NCBI GenBank assembly: GCA_020024555.1 | Contig: JAHHTQ010000025.1 | Coordinates: forward strand, 1-33,760 | Origin: Angelakisella sp. | GTDB taxonomy: Bacteria; Bacillota; Clostridia; Oscillospirales; Ruminococcaceae | Reading direction: 5' to 3' | DNA length: 33,760 nucleotides | In this document: positions 9,901-17,642 of the stretch, one piece after another | How the letters are laid out: every line of letters begins with the position of its first letter | Numbering within the stretch: position 1 is the stretch's first letter | Translations under genes and position numbers: made by a program | The notes under the pieces: generated by a model | Database searches by the model: none | What the model was told of the DNA's origin: nothing | The model's input: the letters and a program-made list of their open reading frames with translations, nothing else

Positions 9901-11528
9901 ATAGTTATTGCCGCTTCTGTTTCAAATTTATTTTCTATCGGCGTACCCAACGTATACGGAGCCGCGGTATTACCGTCTATTATAATTTCTATTTCTCCGG
10001 CATTCGGCGTAGGCTTTACAGGTCTTATTATAACCGACTCTGCCCTGCCAAGCCCTTTACCGAGGTAAAGTTTTGCTTTATATTTATATGGTTGATTAGG
10101 GCCGCCTTTGTAATTCGGTAATTTACCGCCACGGTATGCGTCAAGTACTCGTGGAGCAAATTTATTTTTTGAAATATCTGTTTCATACTCTAATTTTGAA
10201 GGGTTTTGAATAAGTTCATCACCGTTTGCGCCCCTTGTTTCGCTGACATACTCTATACGTGGAGTATTACCGCTACCAACTATTGTAATGGGAACACCGT
10301 CTTTTTCGTCAGGCAATGGATTATATTGTTTATTGCCAAGAGTAACAGTTGGTATAAGTTTACCTGTTACATCTTCTTTAAATCTGTTTAGTGTAACATT
10401 TAAAAATTTTCCTGTTGCTCGTGGAATTTCGACAACTTTATCCGCTCCCGGCATATTTGCAAATTGTGGATCCGGAACCCATTTCCAACTGATATTGGCA
10501 AGCTCATCGTCATTTAGATTTGCCTTACGTACTTTGGTAAGCAAGTTAAACGGGTAACGGATTCCTGTCAGAAAATCACCTTCGGCAAGTTCAATATACG
10601 GCTTTTTGGTGTCGTCAGGTATCATCGCTGTTCCATCATTAACTATATCGTTATATATTTCTTTTCTTATAATATCTTCGGATTTAACAGTTAAGATAAG
10701 TTGGTCTTTTCTGGGAGGAAAGAAAGAAAGTCTGATTTTGTCGCCAACTCTTACTTCATAATCATCTAGGTTAATTTCAATTTTAAAAGAGTAGCTTGGC
10801 GCAAGAGTTGTATTTATAGTTAATATATTGTTTGCAAATGACTGAGACGTAATACGTGGCGATTGTCCGTTAAAAATATCACAGCTACCGGTAGCGTTTT
10901 GTATTTGTTTGGACAGAGCTATTCCTGTATTTGGAGTTGTCGGTGATACAGATGTAATTTCCCATTCCATTGTACTTTCGGTAATAATACCCAAACTACC
11001 TTTTGTAATTTCAACTATACCGCCCTTTGAACCTAAGCTCACTATACCTTCTTTTATACCTGTTTGGCTAAAATTTGGCAAAAGTACGTATTCTTCTATA
11101 CCCGTAGCGCCGGAAGAACCGGGAGTCGCAGTTGCTTTGTACTTAACAACATTACCGTTTGGCGTACTTGCAGAGCCTATTGCTATTTTGTTACCAGGAA
11201 CAGTACCGCTTGTTGAAGTTATTGTAAACGGCTGTTTGGAATTTAAAGCATAACCGCTTGGCAAATGCGCTTCAAGCATAGTTGACTTTCCTTCTATTAT
11301 TTCCAAAATATCTGTTCTGTCTCTCCACGTTGTAGCAGAGAAAAAAAGATATTTGTCAGCCAGCTCATCGTTTGCTCTTGCTCTCGTAGCCGCCAGCGCT
11401 GTATTAAAAACCATATCTTTGCCACATAAAAAAACCATGGCAACAGCCATTAATCCACAAGATGTGCGTTTCAATATATTTTTACTAATCTCAAAGATTT
11501 TATGACTTTTTTTAGTATAAAAATCCAT
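6915..11528 (-). CDS. Large secreted surface protein with cadherin-like beta-sandwich repeats
   Basis: A 1537-residue protein with an N-terminal signal peptide: basic start, hydrophobic core GLMAVAMVFLC, and likely cleavage near TALAA. The middle holds at least five, probably six, repeats of the cadherin-like beta-sandwich type. They begin near residues 594, 724, 856, 989, 1104 and 1208 and share the pattern LxSLxV...F.P..T.Y.V..P, ending with ENG..K.Y.I.V. A distinct domain occupies about 1310-1500. Near the C terminus is PNPNTG, which resembles the NPxTG/PPxTG motifs used by class B sortases, but no hydrophobic segment follows; the protein ends in a charged, acidic tail. Upstream is a near-consensus promoter. 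The ATG at 11528 has AAAGGAG. The role is probably adhesion or cell-wall structure (inference). Confidence 0.82.
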   Translation of the reverse strand: MDFYTKKSHKIFEISKNILKRTSCGLMAVAMVFLCGKDMVFNTALAATRARANDELADKYLFFSATTWRDRTDILEIIEGKSTMLEAHLPSGYALNSKQPFTITSTSGTVPGNKIAIGSASTPNGNVVKYKATATPGSSGATGIEEYVLLPNFSQTGIKEGIVSLGSKGGIVEITKGSLGIITESTMEWEITSVSPTTPNTGIALSKQIQNATGSCDIFNGQSPRITSQSFANNILTINTTLAPSYSFKIEINLDDYEVRVGDKIRLSFFPPRKDQLILTVKSEDIIRKEIYNDIVNDGTAMIPDDTKKPYIELAEGDFLTGIRYPFNLLTKVRKANLNDDELANISWKWVPDPQFANMPGADKVVEIPRATGKFLNVTLNRFKEDVTGKLIPTVTLGNKQYNPLPDEKDGVPITIVGSGNTPRIEYVSETRGANGDELIQNPSKLEYETDISKNKFAPRVLDAYRGGKLPNYKGGPNQPYKYKAKLYLGKGLGRAESVIIRPVKPTPNAGEIEIIIDGNTAAPYTLGTPIENKFETEAAITIEYYATKKGTDDIQLEYVFMNNGKERKYPDTVPNHFLTIRDSTPRDIKEIESLKIVSEELKNNPNANQVYPNGEININFKPEQYNYPNIVVPYSVERVKFFPFVNVFNGINKVIKYTIGTNQTGTYDTSDTTVTKEGIIVPLPNDPKLQIGIKTTLELEVMAEDGSTARYIFEIVRDKASNDNTLKSLSIVNSKDKTMEFINDKNFTPADPDKRVINLEIPYSVKEIDFSAVTNHIFAKKIELFGVDSNNKKILIADSTKCKVDAFNVKLKHPIDVGEYKGDSDINNFIITVTAENGLAKDYTIVIKRLPPDVNANLSKLEVLDSLGEAIKFVGTPAFDKENTFYTVNIPFSMPSGKIKFKTESVVAQKVVIQLFNRNGQPISTDKSPQEFTTGLHNEQTYNLICPPNNDNFTSQFNAVITIYPESGLKDDKKTYTIRFLRDDPNKENRLQDLKIFDVEGKEIPQLSFNPETTEYSFMVDYKNTEQLTIQPKAMSNSSTVSLQVGKNPPVIITEQNKSEVMKINASETKIVTITVKPEDPKTPAKVYKLTIRRNKPSNEARLESLVVNGGEGFSPRFVPNLTTYKVSIPEGTQSITFTAKPVHPNATMTINKKKLVSGTPSEPYKSYDPYTLVTIEVTAENGKTKKVYKITVRNENILPKSDNADLKSLVVDYGTMTPKFHPSVTDYKVAVKDEVTSVDIIPIPAQAHAKVEVFKDSKKLGDYSNNFSTSLDEGENEITITVTAEDGKLKKTYNVLVYSKDEEHQGNFKPITSEMVNFAGANPIVVDISRYTVVSADVFNKLKKEYPNKTIIFQGNDYSLQITGSAIPDGLLPYETTYDLGLSFRSPEQDKIFDVINMDPQNNTVEPVLIHFKHHGPLPGPMLFTMSLGRQYRDQKATWYYYNEERDRIDLYGELVTNSRGTFSTRINHMSTYIYSARYIVGAENKTNTQGYFGSGKPNPNTGINTTTTSLPTEYAVLNKRKDDEQYSEITETEE

Positions 11529-11648
11529 AATTTAAAATAGCTCCTTTGTTTAAGTAAATGATAAAAATTATCTGTATATAATTAACATATAAATTTGTGC
11601 ATTTATATACAAGACAAAAAGTTTTCGGGTTTTGTTGTACTTTGTCAT

Positions 11649-11677
11649 ATTATACCATCTTTTATACATATCGTCAA
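11649..11677 (-). promoter_or_regulatory. Sigma-A promoter of the surface protein gene
   Basis: On the minus strand, TTGACG (11672-11677) and TATAAT (11649-11654) are exactly 17 bp apart, with a TGG extended -10 element. This is the best promoter match in the window. It implies a 5' untranslated region of about 110 bases containing an 8-bp stem (ATATAAAT/ATTTATAT). No known riboswitch was recognised in it. Confidence 0.75.
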
Positions 11678-11922
11678 AATAAATTTTAAATTTATAAAAT
11701 AAAAAATTATATTTTAAATTATTGTTTTTATGTTCATTTTTAATGAAAAAAATTATTTTAATATAACACAAAGTTTTCCACTACTTTATATAATAATTGT
11801 CTTTAAAATAAACAAACAGTTGAATTTACAATATGTTTCGGAATAAAAACCGGAATTAAAAAAATATTAAAATTTAAAAATTTTATTTTTAAAAAAATCT
11901 GTTATTTTTAATATAAGTGTAG

Positions 11923-11928
11923 TATAAT
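11923..11928 (+). promoter_or_regulatory. Possible -10 element for the mgtE leader
   Basis: A perfect TATAAT lies 57 bases before the small ORF at 11985. The corresponding -35 region is poor (TGTTAT). The roughly 240 bases between this and the surface-protein promoter are AT-rich, with no other recognisable feature. Confidence 0.4.
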
Positions 11929-11984
11929 AATGTAGTATGATAAATTTCATATATAAATTTTGTGCAAATAGGAGATGATAAAAT

Positions 11985-12074
11985 ATGGACGCGGACGGTA
12001 ATAGTAGTAAGAGTAAAGTACGAGGGAAAAAGTTAATATCATTGTTGCGTACATATTTTTATATAAATAGATAG
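11985..12074 (+). CDS. Putative 29-residue leader peptide upstream of mgtE
   Basis: A short frame with a near-ideal ribosome binding site, AGGAGATGA at 11970-11978, six bases before the ATG. The peptide begins MDADGNSSKSK and is strongly basic overall, ending in ...YFYINR, with TAG at 12072-12074. It ends 84 bases before mgtE. Codons 21-27 form the 5' arm of a long hairpin whose 3' arm ends at 12128, just ahead of the mgtE ribosome binding site. A ribosome translating this ORF would therefore open that stem, as in leader-peptide control. Coding status is inferred from the ribosome binding site and architecture, not from homology. Confidence 0.55.
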   Translation: MDADGNSSKSKVRGKKLISLLRTYFYINR

Positions 12075-12128
12075 AGCGATTATTTCTGATAATTTTATCC
12101 GTTTTTATAAAAATAGTTTAGTACGCAA
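12045..12128 (+). promoter_or_regulatory. Long leader hairpin between small ORF and mgtE
   Basis: TTGCGTAC (12045-12052) pairs with GTACGCAA (12121-12128), and TATTTTTATA (12054-12063) pairs with TATAAAAATA (12106-12115). That gives 18 base pairs broken only by a 1/5-base internal loop, around a 42-base loop. It is not followed by a T run, so it is not a simple terminator. It does not look like the M-box magnesium riboswitch. Confidence 0.6.
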
Positions 12129-12158
12129 AAATTATTTTTATGGAAATGGGGTACAAAA

Positions 12159-13517
12159 ATGGACGAATTCAAAATTTTACCGCATAGCACTATCTATGCC
12201 TTAATTGAAAAAAAGAAATTTTCTACACTAAAAGATATACTCGTGGTAATGCAAGAGGCTGATATAGCAGACCTCTTTGACAATCTGCCTGATAAGACAA
12301 TCGTTCCGCTACTGTTTAGACTGTTGCCAAAAGAAATGGCTGCTATGACATTTGTAGAAATGGACGCAGATAACCAAAGTTTGCTTATAGACGGTTTTTC
12401 CGATAATGAACTGAAACAGGTTGTTGATGAACTGTATGTTGATGACGCCGTTGACATAGTTGAAGAAATGCCCGCAAATGTTGTAGGTCGTATATTAAAA
12501 CAGGCAGATCCGGAAAAACGTAAGATGATTAACGACATCTTGAAGTATCCTGACGACACAGCAGGTAGCATAATGACAACCGAACTACTTGATTTGCGTC
12601 CGCAAATGACAGTTGATGACGCTTTTAAAGTAATTCGTAGCGTAGGTATCAAAAAAGAAACAGTAAACACCTGTTATGTTACGGACAAAAATAAATATTT
12701 GGTTGGTGTAACCACTATTTTTGATTTAATTATAGCAGAACCGACTCAACTGATAGAAGAAATAATGGAACACAATGTTATTTCTGTAAATACGCTTGAA
12801 GACAGGGAAGACGTTGCCAATAATATGGCAAAGTATAATTTTTCATCAATGCCTGTTGTTGATGCTGAAAACAGACTTGTCGGTATTATCACAGTCGATG
12901 ACGCCCTAGACGTATTGCAGGAAGAAGTTACGGACGATATTGAGATAATGGCGGCAGTTACACCGAGCGCAAAGCCATACTTAAAAACGTCGGTTTTTGA
13001 AATATATAAGAGCCGTATTCCATGGTTACTTCTACTTATGGTATCCGCTACGTTTACAGGTATGATTATTTCAGGTTTTGAGTCTGCGCTCGCCTCTTAT
13101 GTGGTACTTACTTCATTTATTCCTATGCTTATGGATACAGGCGGTAATTCAGGCAGTCAGGCTTCGGTAACAATTATACGCGGACTTTCCATTGACGAAA
13201 TAGAGTTTAAAGACATCTTTCGTATTCTTTGGAAAGAAATAAGGGTTTCCTTGCTTTGCGGCGCAACTCTTTCTGTTGTTACCTTTGCAAAATTAATGTT
13301 ATTTGACAGGGTTGGCTTAACGGTTTCTGTGGTTGTGTGTACAACACTGTTCCTAACGGTATTTATTGCAAAAGTAGTTGGTTGTTCTCTGCCCCTTTTG
13401 GCAAAGAAAATCGGATTTGACCCTGCTGTTATGGCAAGTCCTTTTATAACAACGATTGTTGATGCTGTATCCTTGCTGGTTTATTTCTCAATCGCAAGAG
13501 TTCTTTTAAATATATAA
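12159..13517 (+). CDS. mgtE: Magnesium transporter MgtE
   Basis: A 452-residue protein of the usual length for MgtE, a Mg2+ channel of the cytoplasmic membrane gated by intracellular Mg2+. Domains in order: N-terminal superhelical domain (about 1-130, with ADIADLFDNLP and DDAVDIVEEMP), two CBS domains (about 135-255, with DDTAGSIMTTE and SSMPVVDAENRLVGIITVDDAL), a linker helix, then five membrane segments (about 285-452). The family signature MDTGGNSGSQASVTIIRGLS and the final-helix Asp in TTIVDAVSLLVYF are present. A 29-codon leader ORF and long hairpin precede it. A terminator follows at 13532-13563, before a second metal transporter. Confidence 0.95.
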   Translation: MDEFKILPHSTIYALIEKKKFSTLKDILVVMQEADIADLFDNLPDKTIVPLLFRLLPKEMAAMTFVEMDADNQSLLIDGFSDNELKQVVDELYVDDAVDIVEEMPANVVGRILKQADPEKRKMINDILKYPDDTAGSIMTTELLDLRPQMTVDDAFKVIRSVGIKKETVNTCYVTDKNKYLVGVTTIFDLIIAEPTQLIEEIMEHNVISVNTLEDREDVANNMAKYNFSSMPVVDAENRLVGIITVDDALDVLQEEVTDDIEIMAAVTPSAKPYLKTSVFEIYKSRIPWLLLLMVSATFTGMIISGFESALASYVVLTSFIPMLMDTGGNSGSQASVTIIRGLSIDEIEFKDIFRILWKEIRVSLLCGATLSVVTFAKLMLFDRVGLTVSVVVCTTLFLTVFIAKVVGCSLPLLAKKIGFDPAVMASPFITTIVDAVSLLVYFSIARVLLNI

Positions 13518-13531
13518 AGATATAAGATTAT

Positions 13532-13563
13532 GCCACTTTTTTTGAAAAAAGAAAGTGGTTTTA
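13532..13563 (+). terminator. Terminator after mgtE
   Basis: CCACTTTTTTT pairs with GAAAGTGG (ending 13558), with T-rich flank TTTTAT. It separates mgtE from the cation efflux gene, although the short gap (88 bases) could allow read-through. Confidence 0.6.
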
Positions 13564-13605
13564 TCAACTAACCAATAATTTTAAAAAATAAAAGGAGGGT
13601 ACATT

Positions 13606-14772
13606 TTGACAAATTTTTTGGTTAAAAAATTTATTAAAAATTATGAAGATGTAAAAAACGTATATGTCAGACAGGCTTACGGAAATTTGGCAAGTATAGT
13701 TGCGGTTATTATTAATTTTTTCCTGTTTGTTTCAAAATTCATAGTGGGAACGTTTGCAGGCAGTGTGGCAATAGTCGCTGACGGTGTAAATAATCTCTCA
13801 GATATGGGTTCGGCTGTTATATCCGCAATAAGTTTTAAACTTGCGCTAAAACCCGCAGATAAAGAACACCCATATGGACACGCGCGTATAGAATATTTAT
13901 CGGCGCTGGCTGTCGGTATAATTATTATTTTATTGGGTTTTGAACTTGGCAAGAGTTCAATAAAATCAATATTTTATCCGATAAAAACAACTTTTTCACT
14001 AACCACTGCCATTATTCTTGTTATGTCAATACTGGCAAAACTATGGTTAAGTTTTTTTAATAAAAAACTTGGTAAAAGAATAGAAAGCGAACTTATGCTG
14101 GCAACAGCTGTGGATAGTTTATCAGATGTATTATCCACAACGGCTGTACTTGTATCTACTGTCTTGTCTCTGGTTTTACCCTTTTCTCTTGACGGAATTA
14201 TGGGTACAATAGTTTCGGCATTGATACTTGTTTCAGGTATAGGAATTATAAAAGATACAGTGAATAAATTATTGGGTGACGCTCCCAGTAAAGAGCTTGT
14301 AGATAAGATAACCGACTTTGTAATGTCCTATGACGGCATAATAGGCGTGCATGATTTGATGATACACGACTATGGTCCGGGAAGATGTTTTGTGTCATTG
14401 CACGCAGAAGTATCATCAAAAGTCAATGTTATAGAAAGTCATGATTTAATAGACGATATAGAGCGGGATATTAAAGAAAAAGAAAATATATTTTTAGTGT
14501 TACATATGGACCCGATAGCAACCGAAAACAAGGAGTTGCAACTGATGATAAAAGAAATTTCCGATTTTTTAAAGACAATAGACGAAAATCTGTCTATGCA
14601 CGATTTTCGCGCAGTTGGAGGAGCTACGCATACAAATTTAGTTTTCGATGTCGTTATTCCGTATAGTTTGGAAATACCTGATTCCGAAATACTTGCAAAG
14701 ATAAATACTTTTGTGGACGAAACTTACGAGGACACCTATGCTGTCGTAACCTTTGACCGTTCTTTTTCTTGA
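13606..14772 (+). CDS. Cation diffusion facilitator family transporter
   Basis: A 388-residue divalent metal/proton antiporter with six membrane segments (about 25-205) and a C-terminal cytoplasmic dimerisation domain (about 215-385, including HDLMIHDYGPGRCFVSLHAEV and LHMDP). The start is TTG at 13606 after AAAGGAGGG. The helix-2 site reads N62xxxD66 (NNLSD) and the helix-5 site D170xxxD174 (DSLSD), whereas zinc exporters usually have His in one or both. The N/D-D-D-D set is closer to what is described for manganese-type members, so Mn2+ is a reasonable guess, not a conclusion. HPYGHAR, the loop motif of the family, is present. Placed beside mgtE, it suggests a divalent-cation homeostasis pair. 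Confidence 0.9.
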   Translation: MTNFLVKKFIKNYEDVKNVYVRQAYGNLASIVAVIINFFLFVSKFIVGTFAGSVAIVADGVNNLSDMGSAVISAISFKLALKPADKEHPYGHARIEYLSALAVGIIIILLGFELGKSSIKSIFYPIKTTFSLTTAIILVMSILAKLWLSFFNKKLGKRIESELMLATAVDSLSDVLSTTAVLVSTVLSLVLPFSLDGIMGTIVSALILVSGIGIIKDTVNKLLGDAPSKELVDKITDFVMSYDGIIGVHDLMIHDYGPGRCFVSLHAEVSSKVNVIESHDLIDDIERDIKEKENIFLVLHMDPIATENKELQLMIKEISDFLKTIDENLSMHDFRAVGGATHTNLVFDVVIPYSLEIPDSEILAKINTFVDETYEDTYAVVTFDRSFS

Positions 14773-14822
14773 TAAAACAAAGGCTTTTTAAAAAAACAAA
14801 AATAAAAAAACAAGGAGAAAAA

Positions 14823-16676
14823 ATGATACCTGAAAAAATAGATAAATTATTATTAAAGACACAAAAGCCCGCCCGTTATTCCGGTGGCGAAATGGGTTCT
14901 GTAATCAAAAACAAAGAAGACGTGGATTTGCGTTTTGCGTTTTGTTTTCCCGACCTTTACCATGTAGGTATGTCGCATTTGGGTTTAAAGATACTGTACT
15001 CTGTTCTCAATAATCGTCCGAATTACTGGTGTGAGCGTGTTTTTGCGCCTGACAGTGACTTTGAAGAGCTGATGAAAAGCGAAAATATTCCTCTTTACGC
15101 TTTGGAAAGCTTTGATCCGATAAGTGAATTTGACTTCGTAGGATTTACAATACAGTATGAAATGTGCTACACAACCATTTTAAAAATGCTTGAACTTGGC
15201 AACATTCCTTTGAGAAGCGCAGACAGGGGAGATGATTGGGACTATCCGATAGTGGTCGGCGGTGGCCCTTGTGTATGTAATCCCGAACCTATCGCGGACT
15301 TTTTTGATATTTTTTCACTGGGCGAGGGAGAGGAAGCTCTGCCCGAACTTTGCGAACTGTATTTGCAATGTCGCAAAGAGGGTGTCAATAAACAAGAATT
15401 TTTAAAACGCGCATCAAAACTGGACGGCTTTTATGTACCGTCACTTTATACAGTTGACTATAATGAAGACGGAACAGTAAAAAGTATCAACAGCATTGAT
15501 GACGCGCCTGCTACAATTACAAAGAGAATAATTAAAGATTTTGACAAGGTAGAATATCCAAAGGGCTTTGTTGTTCCATTTACCGATATTGTTCACGATA
15601 GGGCAATGGTAGAAGTACTGCGTGGTTGTATACGTGGCTGTCGTTTTTGCCAAGCAGGATATATATACCGTCCGTTTAGGGAAAAGAAAGCCGATACAGT
15701 AAACAGTCAGGCAAAAGATTTATGCAGAAATACCGGCTATGATGAAGTGTCGTTATTGTCACTGAGTACAAGTGACCATAGCGAACTGTATGATGTTATG
15801 AAAAAGATGTCTCCATGGACAGAAGAAAAGAAGATAAGTATTGCACTACCTAGCTTGCGTGTGGACAATTTTTCCGATGAAATGCTTGAAATGGTACAAA
15901 AGGTACGTAAAACAGGACTTACATTTGCCCCCGAAGCAGGCAGTCAACGTTTGCGTGACGCAATAAACAAAAACGTTACCGAAGACGAACTGATGCGTAC
16001 TTGTGAGATAGCGTTCCGTGGCGGTGTAACTACTGTTAAACTGTATTTTATGATGGGACTTCCGACAGAAACGCTTGAAGATATAGAGGCAATAAACAAT
16101 CTTGCAAAAAAAGTTGTTGATTTATTCTATTCTATGCCCGACCGTCCAAAAGGCAAAGGTGTCGAAGTAAGCGTAAGTTGTTCTTGCTTTGTACCGAAAC
16201 CATTTACACCATTTGAGTTTGAGCCACAGGACACATACGAACAATTCAGAGAAAAACAAATACATTTACGTTCAACCGTAAAGAGTAAAAAAGTAAAAGT
16301 TCACTATCACGATGCAATAACGTCAATAGTGGAGGCTATTCTTGCCCGAGGAGACCGCCGACTATGTAATGTTGTTGAAGAAGTATACAAAAACGGCGGA
16401 AATCTTGAAAGTTGGGAAGAACATTTTGACGCAAAACGTTGGACAGATGCCTGTGAAAAGTTTAATCTTGATTATAACTTCTACACAAGCCGCAGAAGAA
16501 CTTATGACGAAATTTTGCCATGGGAGCATATAAATTACGGCGTATCAAAACGCTTTTTGGTTGATGAAAACAAAAAGGCTTGGCAAAGCGTAACAAGTGA
16601 AAATTGCCGTCAAAAATGCTTTGGCTGTGGTGCGAATAAACTATTGGGAGGCGCGTGCTTTGAGTATAAACATTAG
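14823..16676 (+). CDS. TIGR03960-type B12-binding radical SAM protein
   Basis: A 617-residue protein starting at ATG 14823, with AAGGAG just upstream; an 18-codon extension to 14769 overlaps the previous stop and has no ribosome binding site. The N-terminal part (about 30-200) is B12-domain-like (FCFPDLYHVGMSHLGLKIL; VVGGGPCVCNPEPIADFFD). The radical SAM core begins at the cluster motif C269-x3-C273-x2-C276 (RGCIRGCRFCQ). A Cys-rich tail (CRQKCFGCGANKLLGGACF) ends the protein. The family is widespread in Firmicutes and its exact substrate is uncertain to me; it is usually encoded next to a DUF2344 protein and often near the RNase G/rplU region, which is absent here. It overlaps the next gene by 17 bases, so the two are translationally coupled. 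Confidence 0.9.
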   Translation: MIPEKIDKLLLKTQKPARYSGGEMGSVIKNKEDVDLRFAFCFPDLYHVGMSHLGLKILYSVLNNRPNYWCERVFAPDSDFEELMKSENIPLYALESFDPISEFDFVGFTIQYEMCYTTILKMLELGNIPLRSADRGDDWDYPIVVGGGPCVCNPEPIADFFDIFSLGEGEEALPELCELYLQCRKEGVNKQEFLKRASKLDGFYVPSLYTVDYNEDGTVKSINSIDDAPATITKRIIKDFDKVEYPKGFVVPFTDIVHDRAMVEVLRGCIRGCRFCQAGYIYRPFREKKADTVNSQAKDLCRNTGYDEVSLLSLSTSDHSELYDVMKKMSPWTEEKKISIALPSLRVDNFSDEMLEMVQKVRKTGLTFAPEAGSQRLRDAINKNVTEDELMRTCEIAFRGGVTTVKLYFMMGLPTETLEDIEAINNLAKKVVDLFYSMPDRPKGKGVEVSVSCSCFVPKPFTPFEFEPQDTYEQFREKQIHLRSTVKSKKVKVHYHDAITSIVEAILARGDRRLCNVVEEVYKNGGNLESWEEHFDAKRWTDACEKFNLDYNFYTSRRRTYDEILPWEHINYGVSKRFLVDENKKAWQSVTSENCRQKCFGCGANKLLGGACFEYKH

Positions 16677-17319
16677 AATTTTCTTTGAGAAAAAAGGTAG
16701 GGCAAAGTATATAAGTCACCTTGATATTACACGTTGTTTTTCCCGCGCAATACGCAGAACCGACATTCCTGTTTGGCATACAGAAGGATTTAACCCACGT
16801 ATATATATGACCTTTCCTTTACCGCTTCCACTTGGATTTGAGGGGGAAAGAGAAACTTTTGATATAAGACTTACAGATGACACATATCCACCGGAAAAAG
16901 TAAAGACAGAACTTAACAAAGTATTTCCGGAAGGAATAAAAGCTATCTCTGTACAAACAATAGTTGATGATTTGACAACTATTGAAAAAGCAATATACAC
17001 CATTACCTTAAAAAGTAATGATATAAAAAAGTTGGAAGAAGAAGTGAAAAGTTTTTCACAAAAAACAGATATAACTGTTGAGAAAAAGAGCAAAAAAGGA
17101 ATTAAAACAGTTAATATTGCCCCCGATATCGAAGTACAGGAAATTTATGCGGAAAATAATCTGTTAAAAGTAAAAGCGCTGATGTCCGCAGGAATAAACT
17201 ACAATATAAATCCTAATCTTTGGCTAAATGCCTTTATGGCAGAATATGGCTATGATGATATTGTTTTAAATGTTACAAGAAACTTTGTTTTGCGCGCTGA
17301 CGGAACCGAATGGGAATAA
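16660..17319 (+). CDS. TIGR03936/DUF2344 family protein
   Basis: A 219-residue protein, the standard partner of the upstream radical SAM protein. The family N-terminal signature is clear: IRIFFEKKGRAKYISHLDITRCFSRAIRR (first 30 residues), then FNPRIYMTFPLPLPLGFEGERE. I place the start at TTG 16660, preceded by GGGAGG at 16645-16650; a longer in-frame start at 16597 has no ribosome binding site and lies well inside the previous gene. The 17-base overlap with the radical SAM gene suggests coupled translation. The function is unknown; some models fuse it with the radical SAM partner. It is followed by a terminator hairpin that exists in two copies around an inserted element. Confidence 0.88.
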   Translation: MSINIRIFFEKKGRAKYISHLDITRCFSRAIRRTDIPVWHTEGFNPRIYMTFPLPLPLGFEGERETFDIRLTDDTYPPEKVKTELNKVFPEGIKAISVQTIVDDLTTIEKAIYTITLKSNDIKKLEEEVKSFSQKTDITVEKKSKKGIKTVNIAPDIEVQEIYAENNLLKVKALMSAGINYNINPNLWLNAFMAEYGYDDIVLNVTRNFVLRADGTEWE

Positions 17320-17337
17320 AATTTAAAAAGTAACCTA

Positions 17338-17375
17338 AAACTCTCTGTTAGAATAGAATTTTTAACAGAGAGTTT
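17338..17375. repeat. Duplicated terminator, copy 1 (38-bp direct repeat flanking element A)
   Basis: A 38-bp palindromic terminator (stem AAACTCTCTGTTA against TAACAGAGAGTTT) that recurs perfectly at 17643-17680. Copy 1 follows the DUF2344 gene. The 267 bp between the copies match element B near 26673. I read the pair as target duplication of one original terminator. Confidence 0.85.
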
Positions 17376-17642
17376 CTGTCTCTTGAAAAAACACTATTAC
17401 CAGAAAAATATGCACAAAAGATTTACTTTCAAAGAAACTTTTTCTCTTGTAAAAAGTTTCCTCTTTTGGCATAAATGCCAAAATTCACCTTCAAAAATGC
17501 GCTTGCACGGCAAAAGCGTTCCGTTTTCTGCGGAAAACGTCTTAGGCTCTGCCTAAGAACCGCAATTTTTTGAAAAAAATTGAGTAAAACTTTTATAGAC
17601 TTCGTCATTATGACAAATGGCTATACCTTTTTTGACACGCTG
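17376..17642 (+). mobile_element. Small non-coding, hairpin-rich mobile-like element, copy A
   Basis: This 267-bp core is matched, in reverse complement, by 26673-26938, with roughly nine in ten bases the same by eye. It has no open reading frame of note. It contains successive hairpins: GAAACTTTTT/AAAAAGTTTC, TTTTGGCA/TGCCAAAA, CGTTTTC/GAAAACG, CTTAGGC/GCCTAAG and CAATTTTTT with an A-rich partner ending AAATTG. It is flanked by perfect 38-bp copies of a terminator. Its right end reads CACGCTG and meets the AAA of the terminator. It looks like a MITE-like non-autonomous element; no transposase is present in the window. Confidence 0.8.

Noticed and set aside
11568..11771. 67-codon minus-strand frame upstream of the surface protein
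   Set aside because: It crosses the strong promoter of that gene, is composed of AT-rich low-complexity codons and lacks a convincing ribosome binding site.
11929..12158. M-box magnesium riboswitch before mgtE
   Set aside because: I looked for its conserved multi-helix core and did not see it; the region is better explained by a small ORF and one long hairpin. An Rfam scan would settle it.
12194..12670. 158-codon minus-strand frame inside mgtE
   Set aside because: A shadow of the mgtE frame, serine-rich by codon complementarity, with no initiation signal.
17376..17642. Element A as the remnant of a protein-coding insertion sequence
   Set aside because: No frame of meaningful length exists in either copy, and the conserved features are hairpins, not codons.
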